Origin: UBA4417 sp031550085
GTDB taxonomy: Bacteria > Bacteroidota > Bacteroidia > Bacteroidales > UBA4417
Length of the DNA stretch: 63,091 nucleotides
Reading direction: 5' to 3'
Assembly: GCA_031550085.1 (NCBI GenBank)
Contig: JAVBOY010000052.1
Location: 1-63,091 of the forward strand
Shown piece by piece: positions 36,827 to 49,400 of this stretch (position 1 is the first letter of the stretch; each line of letters starts with the position of its first letter). A program made the translations under genes and the position numbers. The notes beneath the pieces were generated by a model. The model made no database searches, was not told where the DNA came from, and was given only the letters and a program-made list of their open reading frames with translations.

Positions 36827-37000
36827 AGATCGCATGGCCATCATCCAGAGATCGCATGGCCATCATCCAGAGATCGCATGACCATCATCCAGAGATCGCA
36901 TGGCCATCATCCAGAGATCGCATGACCATCATCCAGAGATCGCATGACCATCATCCAGAGATCGCATGACCATCATCCAGAGATCGCATCCATCGTCCAG
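36827..37000. repeat. 22-bp minisatellite, about eight copies
   Basis: The unit AGATCGCATGRCCATCATCC plus AG starts at 36827 and repeats every 22 bases to 36981; copies differ mainly at one position (G or A after CATG). The last copy is shortened. A related piece (ACATGGCCATCGCCGAG) precedes it. With no spacers it is not CRISPR. A frame is open through part of it, but I see no gene. Confidence 0.9.
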
Positions 37001-37337
37001 AAGTAGCATCGGCAGGTTGGGGCGGAAAGATGGAAATAAGCATTATTCCAAAACATAAAATCCCGTTCTTAAAGGTTGTTTAAATTTATATGACCGCATT
37101 ATTTCTGAAAAGATTTCGTGTTGCTTAAAAACCACATCATACGAATATTCCACAAAGATTTCGCGGCGATGCCGCTACCCTTGCCAAGTCACAGCGTGGC
37201 GACATCTTAAGTCCTGAAAAATCGGCAACTAAAATGCAAACAACCTCTTGTGGTTCCCAAAAATGGGTGGGAAGATATGGATCAGGCTGCCAAACATTTC
37301 ATTTGAATCGAACCGGGAGCATCGATTTTACCCGGAA

Positions 37338-37379
37338 TAAAAAAAATGAGGCCGTTTTTGCAAACGACCTCATTTTTTT
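37338..37379 (-). terminator. Bidirectional terminator of the giant gene
   Basis: An A run, then stem AATGAGG-CGTTT / AAACG-CCTCATT with a short bulge, then a T run. It works in either direction and lies 48 bases past the stop of the giant minus-strand gene. Confidence 0.85.
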
Positions 37380-37426
37380 GGAAACTTAGTTCCGAAAGCG
37401 AAGCGGATGAACGTCCGCCGGAAACA

Positions 37427-40400
37427 TTATTGTTTCACAATTTTCACCCTTTTCTTGTCGATGGAAAGGAAATACACCCCTTTCGCATAAGCGGAAAGAT
37501 CCAATTGCAAGTAAGTGGCATTCACGTTTCTGTTTTCATACAACAATCTTCCTGCCAGATCAAAAAGTTGAACTTCCTTCATTTTCAAGTTACTCGTTTC
37601 AATGGTAAGCCGGTCTGAAACCGGGTTGGGATAAACCTTTACCTGGTTGTAAACATAGTCAATCCCGTCAATCAATTCAAATGTAACCGAAATGGTGTGG
37701 TCTCCCGTCACATTTTCAAATGTATAGCTTGTTATCGCGCCGACACTCACCTGATCCACCAGCACATCAAGCACTTTGTAACCAGCATCCGGAACCATCG
37801 TAAAAGTTTGGTTTCCTCCTTCGTTCACCACAACATCGCCATTGGGAGAAATCGTTCCGTTAGGCCCTGCCGTTGCATGAATGGTATGGGTGGTAGCGGT
37901 ACCGGTTCCTGTCAGCAGCACCGTTTTATCAGTTGCGCCCGGACTGCTGAATGTAATTTCCGCCTGATAGGATCTTACTTCCGTTGGGGTAAATGTAACA
38001 CTCAAGGTACCGCCGGTGGCTGCAGACCAAGTGGTTTCCAAAATCGTAAATGCAGCCTCATCCGTCCCCGATTTTACATACGTGATATTATCGGTCAGGC
38101 TAAATCCTGAAACAGACAGGGTTTTCGTAGACGGATTGGGGATCAGCACGCTATTAAAATCAAGGGCCGTCGGGTTCACCGCCAGCGTGGGCTGGGTAGC
38201 TGCTATCAGCCTAATCGATACATCATCCAACTGCAGGTGGTTGGCCGCCGAAACGGTATTCCTGACGGAGAAAATAAACTCGGCCAAGCCGGATGTGTTT
38301 TCAACCGTAACTGTTTGCGAATGCTGCGTCCAGGTTGTGGAATTTACAATGATATAGTCGTTGTAAGTTGCATAACCGCTGCCGGTAGCCCGTTCGTCGA
38401 ACAATCCCGTCCGTATTTCGCCATGTCCCCGTACCCAGAATGTAATGCTGTAAGTTTGCCCGGCTTCAACACCAAGCGCTTGTGTGGTAAAGCGTTTGTG
38501 CGTGGAGGTAGAGTCAATCAACTGGCAGGAATAAGTGCCGGTATGGGCTGCAACGGAATGCTGTTTTACCGCTTCCCCTGCAAAGCTTGTTTTGGACCCA
38601 AACCAACAGTCCGGTTTTCCATTTGTCCAGTATTCGAAGCTTTCGTTACAAATAATGTTCGGAGTAGACTCTGTAACCACAATATAATGATCTTTCGTTT
38701 CGGTATCCGTTCCGTAAGGATTCGTAGCGGTTAAAGATACGGCATAAGTACCGGCTGTATTGTAGGTTATGACCGGATTCTGTACGCCGGATGTTTCCGG
38801 AGTTCCTCCTGTAAACACCCAATCCCACGATGTCGGATTTTCGGTCGACAAATCCGTAAAAGTGACCGATTCGCCAACAAATACCTGGGTCTGACTCGCT
38901 ACAAAATCGGCAACCGGAGGAAGTGTCGTGCTTTTTCCCGTTCCGCTCAAATTGACTATTTTATTGTCAGCACCGGGACTGCTCAGGGTAATGATGGCAC
39001 TGTGTGCACCCACCGCTTCCGGTGAGAACCTTACACTCAAAGTGCCGCCCGTGGCTGCATTCCAGGAAGTTTCCAGAATGGTAAAAGCAGCCTCATCCGT
39101 TCCTGATTTCACATACGTAATGTTGTCTGTTAAATTGTTTCCGGATATGGTCAGTGTTTGAGCGGGAGAAGTGGCGGCAACATCCACCAATCCGAAATTG
39201 ATGGAAGACGGGGTCGCTACAATCGTTGGCGTTGTGGGCGACTGATACTTCACAGCTTCGTTCCATGTTTTGGCTACCCGGACTCCATCAAAACTCAAGG
39301 TTGGCGCACTGGATGCTGTTCCCTGGCGCAAAGCAAAGCCTGCCAGATAAGTGGGATCCGTGCCGGTGTTGTTGGTGGCATCGGCGGCGGCCGGTTCCGG
39401 GCTTCCAACGACCGGGTCGATAAAAATAGACGCCACATCGTTTGTTGCACCCGATACGATTTCGTATTTCAATACAATCAAATGGTCGTCTCCAAAGGTC
39501 AAAACCGGAGGTGCATACACCACATCGGCATTGTTCACTTTGGTAACGCCGACCTGATAACCGCCCGAAACGGATTTTGTATAAATCTTACCCAGGAATG
39601 TCGAAGTGGATTGTCCCATAAAATGGGCAAAATAATCGCCGGCATTTTGAGCTGCACTTAAATTAACCATAAAGGCGGCATACACCATTCCGGTTGTTAC
39701 ACTGCCCGGGAACGGATGATTTACGTCCTCCCCGCTGGTGGTCAAGGTTACTTTATTCCCCGTATTGGAAGGGAAATAATTCAAGTACGACAACGATCCC
39801 GAAGCAACAGTTACCGGGTTGGTGCCGGCGCCGCTATGGGCTGCCCAACCGTTTGCTGTCAGAAGGGTCCCGGCTGTGTATTCAAACGAATCAGCCCAAA
39901 TAAAGTCAGATTCTACGATTCCGGTTCCGGTCAAATCGACCACTTTGTCGACTGCCCCCGGACTGCTGATGGTAAGGATGGCACTGTGATTGCCGGCCGT
40001 CAGAGGGGAATAGGTTACACTCAATGTGCCGCCTGCGGTTGCACTCCAGGATGCTTCCGAAATGGCAAATGCGGCCTCATCCGTCCCTGATTTCACGTAA
40101 GCGATGCTTCCCGTCAGATTCGTTCCAGATATGGTTACGGTTTGGGCGGCAGAAACAGTACCCGTATTGACATTTCCAAAAGGCAATGTCAATGGGTTTA
40201 CAATAAGGGTGGGCGTTGTTCCTGTTCCGGTCAGATCAATTACTTTGTCCGTTGCTCCCGGACTGCTGACGGTAATAATGGCACTGTGGGTGCCGGTTGC
40301 CGTGGGTGAATAGGTTACACTCAGCGTACCGCCGGTAGCTGCACTCCAGGATGCTTCCGTAATGGCAAACAAGCCTGCATCCGTGCCCGATTTCACATAG

Positions 40401-43400
40401 GTAATATTGCCGGTCAAATTGGTGCCTGATATCGTTACCGTTTGCGCTATTGAGGAGGTGCCGGTGTTTACATCTCCAAAAGGTAATGCCAACGGACTGA
40501 CGGTCAGAACCGGGCTTCCTGCTGAAATACCGGTTCCGGTCAACGTTACTACTTTATCTGCGGCATCCGGGCTGCTGATGGTAATCACCGCCGTTTTAAC
40601 TCCTGTTGTCGCCGGAACAAAGGTTACGCTCAAGGTACCGCCGGTGGCTGCATTCCAGGATGCTTCCGTAATGATAAACGATGTTGCGTCGGTGCCCGAT
40701 TTCACATAGGTAATGTTACCCGTCAGGTTGGTTCCGGATATCGTTACGGTTTGTGCAGCAGACGTACTGCCGGTATTGACATCTCCAAAAGGCAACGCCA
40801 AAGGAGATACGGCCAAAGTGGGTATTGTACTTTGTTGGTATTTCACGGCTTCGCTCCATGTTTTGGCTACCCGGACTCCATCAAAACTCAATGAGGGAGC
40901 ACTGGAAGCGGTTCCCTGGCGCAAAGCAAATCCAGCCAGATAGGTTGGGTCTGTTCCCGTATTGTTGGTAGCATCGGCGGCTGCCGGTTCCGGACTTCCA
41001 ACGACCGGATCAATGAAAACAGATGCCACATCATTTGTTGCACCCGATACGACTTCATATTTCATCACAATCAAATGGTCGGCTCCCAAAGTCAAAACCG
41101 GGGATGCATACACCACATCGGCATTGTTTGCTTTTGCGATACCGATCTGATAACCGCCCGAAACGGATTTTGCAAATACCTTGCCTAAGAATGTCGAAGT
41201 GGATTGTCCCATGAAATGGGCAAAATAATCGCCAGCATTTTGGGCTGCACTTAAATTAACCATAAAGGCGGCATACAAAGTTCCGGTTGTTACATTGCCC
41301 GGGAATGAATGATTTACATCTTCCCCGCTGGTCGTCAGGGTTACTTTATTCCCCGTATTGGAAGGTTCATAGTCCAAATAAGATAACGATCCCGAAGCAA
41401 CGGTTACCGGATTGGTTCCGGCGCCGCTATGAGCCGTCCAGCCGTTTGCGGTTAAAAGGGTTCCGGCTGTATATGCAAACGAATCTCCCCAAACAAAATC
41501 AGATTCTGCAACACCTGTTCCGCTTAAATCGACCACCTTGTCGGTTGCACCCGGACTGCTGATGGTAAGGATGGCATTGTGCACACCGGCTGTTGCGGGT
41601 AAAAATGTCACGCTCAAGGTGCCGCCTGCAGTTGCACTCCAACTCGATTCATTAACGGTAAATGCAGCTTCATCCGTCCCCGATTTCACATAAGTGATAC
41701 TCCCTGTCAGATCGGTTCCCGATATGGTTACGGTTTGGGCGGCAGAAGCAGTACCCGTATTTACATTTCCAAAAGGTAATGTCAATGGGGTTACCGTAAG
41801 CGTGGGCGTTGTTCCGGTTCCGGTCAAATCAATTACTTTGTCGGTTGCACCCGGACTGCTGACGGTAATAATGGCACTGTGTGCGCCGGCTGTGGTGGGT
41901 AAAAATGTGACACTCAACGTACCCCCCGTGGCTGCACTCCAGGATGGTTCCGTAATGGTAAACGCGGCTTCACCGGTACCCGATTTTACATAAGAGATGT
42001 TGTCCGTCAAATTAACGCCCGATATGGTTACCGTTTGCGCGGTAGAGGCAGCGCCCGTAGTGACATTTCCAAAAGGTAACGTCAAAGGATTCACAACCAA
42101 AGTAGGTGTCGTTGGGGTTGTTCCGGTTCCGGTCAGGTCAATCACTTTATCAACCGCTCCCGCACTGCTCACGGTAATGATCGCACTGTGAGCGCCGGTT
42201 GCCGTGGGTGAATAGGTGACGCTCAACGTACCGCCGGTGGCTGCATTCCAGGATGGTTCCGTAATGGTGAATGCCGCTGCGTCGGTGCCTGATTTCACAT
42301 AAGTAATATTGCCGGTCAGATTCGTTCCGGAAATGGTTACCGTTTGTGCAGCAGAAGTTGTTCCTGTAGTTACATTTCCAAAAGGTAACGTCAAAGGATT
42401 CACAACCAAGGTTGGTGTCGGAGCCGCTGTAAAGCTTGCTTCAATGGCATGATTTTCCGTAACATTGGTAAAGGTATAACTACCGCTTGCAACGGCTGCG
42501 GCATTGTTCGTGCCATCGATTAAAACCTCATCAATCACATAACCGGAATTCGCCGTAATCGCAAACGTTTGATCAGCGCCATCGGCTACCGTTACCGCTC
42601 CCGAAGGGGTAATGCTACCATTGGTCCCGGCCGTAGCGGTGATAGTGTGCGGAGGTAAGCAGATGGGGTTTGAGTTGTACAGTGTTGTTGAAGTAGTAGA
42701 TTTTTTAAAGAACCGTATTTGTGTGGAAATGCCTCCCGCTGTCGTCTGGTGTGCCCGTTCAGCATAAGCACGATAACCAAATCCGCTCGCAAGATTACAA
42801 GCCATTTGGTTCCCGGAGGAAGGCGTTGCGGAAGAAGATTCATGAACTTCAAACGTTCCTTGCGCTGAATTCACAACAGAGGCATAGATGATCGTCGGAG
42901 TAGTGGACAAGGAAACGGATCCGCTTCCCGTCCCCGACAAAACCAAATATTCATTCGTGGATTTATTTTTCAAAGTAAAACCTGTACCGCTTGTTGTTAA
43001 TTGCCAAACATGAGCAGCATCCGTCATGGATAAAGTACTGCCGGCGGGTGTTGTGATCGTATATTTTCCCCATCCACCCGAAACGGTGGCATTCATAGCT
43101 GCAATATCATTATCAGTACCTGCCGTTCCAATAAGGGCTCCCAGCACATAATCACCATCCGCCAAAGTGCTTGCCAATGTAAATTCATTGGAGCTACCGG
43201 TTGTTTCTGTTTTGGCGTAAACGGCATGCAATGTGCCGTTTGTCAGGGGCATATAGGTGGTTCCGGCAAGATGAAGGGCCGGAGCAATGGTGGTTTCTAC
43301 GATCGAAGTTTCAGCCCAACCTGCAAAGAGATATCCCTCAGAAGTACAAAGAATTGAAGGAACAGCAAGCGGTAAAACCACCCCGGCTCCGGATGAAGCT

Positions 43401-46400
43401 TCGGTCAGCGATGGGGTTGCGCACGAACCTGTCCCTGCATCAAAGGTTACGGTATATGCCGGCGCTAGTCCCGTTCCGCTTAAATCAACGACTTTATCGG
43501 TAGCGCCCGGGCTGCTGACGGTAAGGATGGCACTGTGGGCGCCGGCTGTGGCGGGCGAGAATGTGACACTCAACGTACCACCCGTAGCTGTGGCCCAAGA
43601 GGTTTCCGTGATGGTAAACGCGGCTTCACCGGTACCTGATTTTACATAGGAGATGTTGTCCGTCAAATTAACGCCCGATATGGTTACCGTTTGCGCCGCA
43701 GAGGCAACGCCCGTAGTGACATTTCCAAAAGGTAACGTCAAAGGATTCACAACCAAAGTAGGTGTCGTTGGGGTTGTTCCGGTTCCGGTCAGCTCAATCA
43801 CTTTATCAACCGCTCCCGTACTGCTCACGGTAATGATCGCACTGTGAGCGCCGGTTGCCGTGGGCGAATAAGTGACACTCAACGTACCGCCTGTCGCTGC
43901 ATCCCAAGAGGTTTCCGTAATGGCAAATGCAGCCTCATCGGTACCCGATTTCACATAGGTGATGTTGCCCGTCAAATCGGTTCCGGAAATGGTTACGGTT
44001 TGCGCTACGGATGTACTTCCGGTGCTGACATTCCCAAAGGGTAAAGCCAAAGGAGATACCGCCAAGGTTGGTGTCGGAGCCACTGTAAAGCTTGCTTCAA
44101 TGGTATGATTTCCCGTAACATTGGTAAAGGTATAAGTACCGCTTGCAACGGCTGCGGCATTGTTGGTGCCATCAACTAAAACCGCATCAATCACATAACC
44201 GGAATTCGCCGTAATTGCAAACGTTTGATCGGCGCCATCGGCTACCGTAACCGCTCCCGAAGGGGTAATGCTTCCATTGATTCCGGCGGTGGCGGTAATT
44301 ATATGACTAGCTGTTAATAACGTAACCGGAATTTCATTCGATGCGGCGGATAAAACAGAACCGTCCTTTGCCTTTACGGTATAATAATATGTATTTCCGG
44401 AAATCAATCCCGTGACATTCTTTGAAGTTCCTGCAACAGTAAACGGAGAACCCGCGATCGGAACTGAACCTCCGTCATTCAGGTTTCTTATTTCAAAATC
44501 ATCCAAATAGATTTTACAGCCATTGTACAATCTCAATTCAAATGTCAGGCTATTTCCTGTAGGAGTAAAGGTAGTTTCTACTTTCTGCCACGATCCTTTC
44601 GTGTTAAAGTAAGTAGTTGCCGTTGGCAGTTGGATGGTAGCTCCCGTTGTCGTCCATACTCTGAAACCATTTCCGGTTGCTGACGGATCTAGATAATACC
44701 AAAATACTAACGAATGTTCGACTCCTGTGGCAACAGTTATTGTTTGTGTTATCTTTCTTGTTGCTATAACGGAAGCATACAACGAATAAGTTCCTGTATG
44801 AACCTGAGTGGTAGAAGCTTCTTCATTCATTCCTGATTCAAAGCTCCAGCCGGTTAAATCACCCGATTCAAAACCCGGATTGGTAAGCAAATTCGGAGCA
44901 AGTCCTTTTTCATAGACGTTCAATACATATTCGCTTGCTCCGGTAACGGCATTCCAATTAGCTGTAAATCCAGTAGAAGTTATTGTTGTGCCAGCAGTGG
45001 CAACAGGAGGTGCTAAAGTTCCTGTGCCGCTCAAATCAACTACTTTGTCGGTACCGCCCGGAGTACTGATGGTTAGGATGGCATTTTGAACCCCGGCTGC
45101 CGTCGGCGAATATATGACACTTAAGGTGCCGCCCGTAGCTGCATTCCATGTAGATTCCGTAATGGCAAATGCAGCCTCATCGGCTCCCGATTTCAGGTAA
45201 GTGATCGTACCCGTCAGATCCGTTCCGGAGATGGTTACCGTTTGCGCCGCAGAAGTAGATCCTATATTGATATTTCCAAAAGGCAATGTTAAAGGAGATA
45301 CGGTCAGCGAGGGAATATTTACCGTCATGGTGATGGCATTCGAAGTAACGACAGCGGATGAAACACAATTTGCATCCGAGGTTAAAACGCAAGTGACCTC
45401 ATCTCCATGTTGGGGTACATAGCTATAAGTTGCATCGGTACCCACATTATTATCATTTACTTTCCATTGGTAAGCCGGATTGGAGCCTTCATGCGCCAAG
45501 ACAGCCGAATAAGTGACTGTAGTTCCTTGCGTTACCGTATGACCCGGATTGGCAGAAATAACAATGGAGGGATTTACTGTCGGATTTATAGTCATGGTGA
45601 TATCATTGGAGGTCACAACGCTTGAACTCGCACACACTTCGCTCGATACCGTCATTTCGCAAGTAACGATATCGTTGCTTACCGGTACACAAGCATGGCT
45701 TGCTCCGACACCCACATTGGCACTGTTTATTTTCCATTGGTAAGTGGGCGTTGTGCCGCCATTTGCCGGCATCGCCGTGAAGGTCACGGAGGTTCCGGCA
45801 CAAACGGTGCTATTCGGGGTAGAAATGCTGACACCCGGCGTTACGGTCGGATTCACAATCATGCTTATGCTGTTGGATGTCACCACACTCACACTGGCAC
45901 AAGCTTCATCGGAAGTCATTTCACAAGTTACTTCATCATTGTCGGCCGGAGTATAGGAATAGGTAACCCCGGTTCCTGCATCGGTACCGTTCACTTTCCA
46001 TTGATAAGTCGGAGCGTTTCCGCCATTCGTAGGAGCCGCCGTAAAGGTTACGGATGTTCCGGCGCAAACGGTGGTATTGGGAGTGGAAATACTTACACTC
46101 GGTGTTAAACTGCTGTTTACCGACATCGTAATCGTGTTGGATGTTGCCGTAGCAGAACTTACACAAGTTTCGTCCGATGTCATTTCGCAAGTTACTTCAT
46201 CATTGTCAGCCGGAGTATAGGAATAAGTGATTCCTGTCCCTACATCGGCGCCGTTGACTTTCCATTGGTACGTAGGGGTGGTTCCCCCATGGGCAGGTGT
46301 AGCCGTAAAGGTTGCCGATGAACCCGAACAAATGCTGGTACTTGGCGTTGAAATACTTACAGCCGGAGTAAGAACGGGATTTACCGTCATCGTAATGGTA

Positions 46401-49400
46401 TTGGATGTTGCCGTACTCGAAGTTACACAGGCTTCATTCGATGTCATCACACAAGTAACCGCATCATTATTCAACGGAGTGTAAGAATACGTAGCATCCG
46501 TTCCTGCATCGGCGCCGTTGACTTTCCATTGATAGGCCGGAGTAGTTCCTCCATTGGTTGGAGCCGCCGTAAACGTTACCGAAGCTCCGATACAAACGGT
46601 GGTATTAGGAGTGGAAATGCTTACCCCCGGTGTTAGATTATTATTGATGGTAAGCGGAAGGGTAGCGGTGTTGCTGCAACCGTTCGCATCGGTATACGTG
46701 ATTCCGATGTTTTCGGAGGTAGCCGTTCCCAAGTCAACCGTAATGCTGTTTGTATTATTTCCGGCTGTAATGGTTGCTCCTGTTGGAACCGTCCAAACGA
46801 AAGTGCCTGTGGTTTGCGCAATCGAATAAATAAGTCCGGTCGAAGCCGCACATACGGTGGCATTTCCCGAAATGGTTACCGAAGGAGGCGTGCAAGCAAC
46901 AAAATTTGCTTCAATGGTATGATTTCCCGTAACATCGGTAAAGTTATAACTACCGCTTGCAACGGCTGCCGCATTGTTGGCACCATCGACTAAAACCTCG
47001 TCAATGACATAACCGGAATTCGCCGTAATTGCAAACGTTTGATCGGCGCCATCGGCTACCGTAACCGCTCCCGAAGGGGTAATGCTTCCATTGGTCCCGG
47101 CGGAGGCGGTGATGGTGTGGGTTAACGGTAATGTTGTAACTGTTCCTTCTGCCGAGTTAGCCGAAGTCTGGGCGTTTCCCACAGCGCGAACAACAAAGTA
47201 ATACTGCGTGTTGGGCGATAAACCCGAAACCAATAGGGAATTGGTTGCGACGCTTCTTGCCTGATAACCCAAAACATAACTTGGTGTAAACGGCGAATAG
47301 GTAATCGCAATATCATCAATGTAATGGTCTCCGGTTACATTGGTAATTCGTACCTGCTGATAGCCTTGAGCCTCCAATGCATTATGCGATTTGGTGCCCT
47401 TCGTTGTTGTTATTGCATCCGTAGCGATCGATATCCAGGAAGTTGTTTTCCCTTCTATCGACAAATTTCCTGCTGTTTGGGCACGAACGAGATAAGATAT
47501 AGAGTTTATTACTCCATCATAAACTCTTGTTTCGACCTGTTTCCCGACATTTTGCAAACGAAGCGAAGGCGCTGCTGCTCCGTAATTTGTCGAAGTCGAA
47601 TTTGTTGAAGTCGAATTTGTACTCCAACCTGTTAATGTGGTGTATGGTGATGCCGTGGTAAACGGTTCGGTTTCGGTTACAGGGCTTCCTGCAACTTTCG
47701 TATAAACATCCACTTCATATCCGGTAGCTCCGGCCACAATAGGCCAATTAAGCATAAAACTTGTGGTTGTGGCTAAAGAAGGCGTTAATCCCGTTGGAGC
47801 GCTCAATACGCCTGTTCCGCTCAAATCAACTACTTTGTCGGTAGCGCCCGGAGTACTGATGGTAAGAATTGCATTTTGAGCTCCGGCAGCCGTCGGCGAA
47901 TACGTAACACTTAAGGTGCCGCCCGTAGCAGTATTCCAACTTGTTTCGGCAACGGTAAAGGCGGATTCATCGGCTCCCGATTTCACGTAAGTAATCGTAC
48001 CCGTCAGGTCCGTTCCTGAGATGGTTACCGTTTGCGCCGCAGAAGTAGATCCCATATTGATATTTCCAAAAGGCAGTGCCAATGGAGATACGGTCAGCGA
48101 CGGAGGAGATGCAATCCCTGTGCCGCTTAAATTAACCACTTTGTCGGTGGCTCCCGGACTACTAATCGTAAGAATGGCATTTTGAAGTCCGGCTGCCGTG
48201 GGTGAATATGTCACGCTCAGCGCTCCCCCGCTGGCTGCAGTCCATGTGGATTCCGTAACGGTAAATGCGGCTGCACCGGTTCCCGATTTCACATAGGTAA
48301 TAACTCCGGTTAAATTGGTTCCGGAAACCGTCACCGTTTGTGCTGCGGAAGTACTACCCGTATTGACATCTCCAAAAGGCAGCGACAAAGGATTCACCGT
48401 CAAGGACGGCAATATTCCTGTCCCTTGTAAGTAAATCGTTTTGGAAAGGACTCCGCTGGTAATGTTCAGGGTGGCATCACGCAATCCTGCTCCGCCCGGA
48501 GTAAATGTAACACGAAGGGAGCCTCCCGTCCGGTCGTTCCAACCGGCTAGCGGTGTTACCGAAAAGTCGCCCGGGTTCGCGCCGGTAATTGAAGAATAAT
48601 TGATATCAGCCGTTAAATTGGCGCCTGTCACCGTAAAATCTTTGGTGACCGGGGTCCCTCCTACCGTAGCATTGCCAAAATTCCATCCAGAAGTACTTAC
48701 GGTAAGGCTGGGATCTGAGGTGATTCCCTTCCCGCCTAAAGAAATGTAAGAATCCGAGCCTGTCCCCGGCGTGTGAAAGACAAGAAAAATATCATACTGC
48801 CTAATTGCGGTGGGAGAAAAAGTAATACTCAATACACCGCCGGTTGTTGCGCTCCAGGATGTTCGTGTAATTGTAAATGCATTGGTATCGGCGTCTCCGA
48901 CTCTTTTGTAGGTAATATTTCCGGTTAAATAGCTTCCGGACACGGTTAGCGTTTGTGCCGCAGAGGTAGTTCCTTGAACCACATTTCCAAATTTAATTTC
49001 TACCGGAGAGACATTTAAAGTAGGTACGGCTGCACCGGTTGTAAAATTGGTGCCGTTTACATAACTGCTTTCACCCGAAGCGCAAACGGTTTTCACACGC
49101 CAGTTGTAAAGGGTCGCTGGTTGTAAGCTGCTAATTGTCGTGTTTGTAGCGCTAATTCCGGCAATATCCGTCCAAGTGGCATCCGCATTTTTCTTGTATT
49201 GAACCGTATAGGTTACCGCTCCGGCAGCCGGAGCCGTCCACGAAACAGCCGCCGAATTGGGAGTAAGGGTAGCATTGGTAGGTGCTGTCGGAGCATCACA
49301 AGCAGAAGGGCTATAAGCCGTCCATGAGATATCATCAATTTTAATTTGAGCACCTGAAGTTCGAAGCTCTAAAACCACATTTCCTGATACATTTATTGGT

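Larger units (their letters stand above)
35745..37337. other. Non-coding REP-rich stretch
   Basis: No convincing gene is seen in 1.6 kb. It holds REP-like copies of the same family as the 22-kb array at 36006-36030 (GCGGC/GCCGC), 36595-36618 (inverted, GTGCC/GGCAC), 36666-36687, 37151-37175 and 37188-37209 (inverted). It also has other hairpins (GCGGGTGTAACCCGTGG near 36143, GTGCGTTTCACGCAC near 36248), the long hairpin at 36174-36222, a G+C-rich stretch at 36300-36445 rich in CCCTGAGGGATCAGGG-like palindromic bits, and the 22-bp repeat at 36827-37000. Confidence 0.8.

Noticed and set aside
36827..37000. CRISPR array or coding repeat
   Set aside because: The 22-bp units abut without spacers, and the frame open through part of them has no start signals or recognisable protein.
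37697..48000. Many plus-strand frames of 60-170 codons opposite the giant gene
   Set aside because: They are antisense shadows of the Thr/Ser/Val-rich repeats; they copy the repeat period and have no independent start signals.
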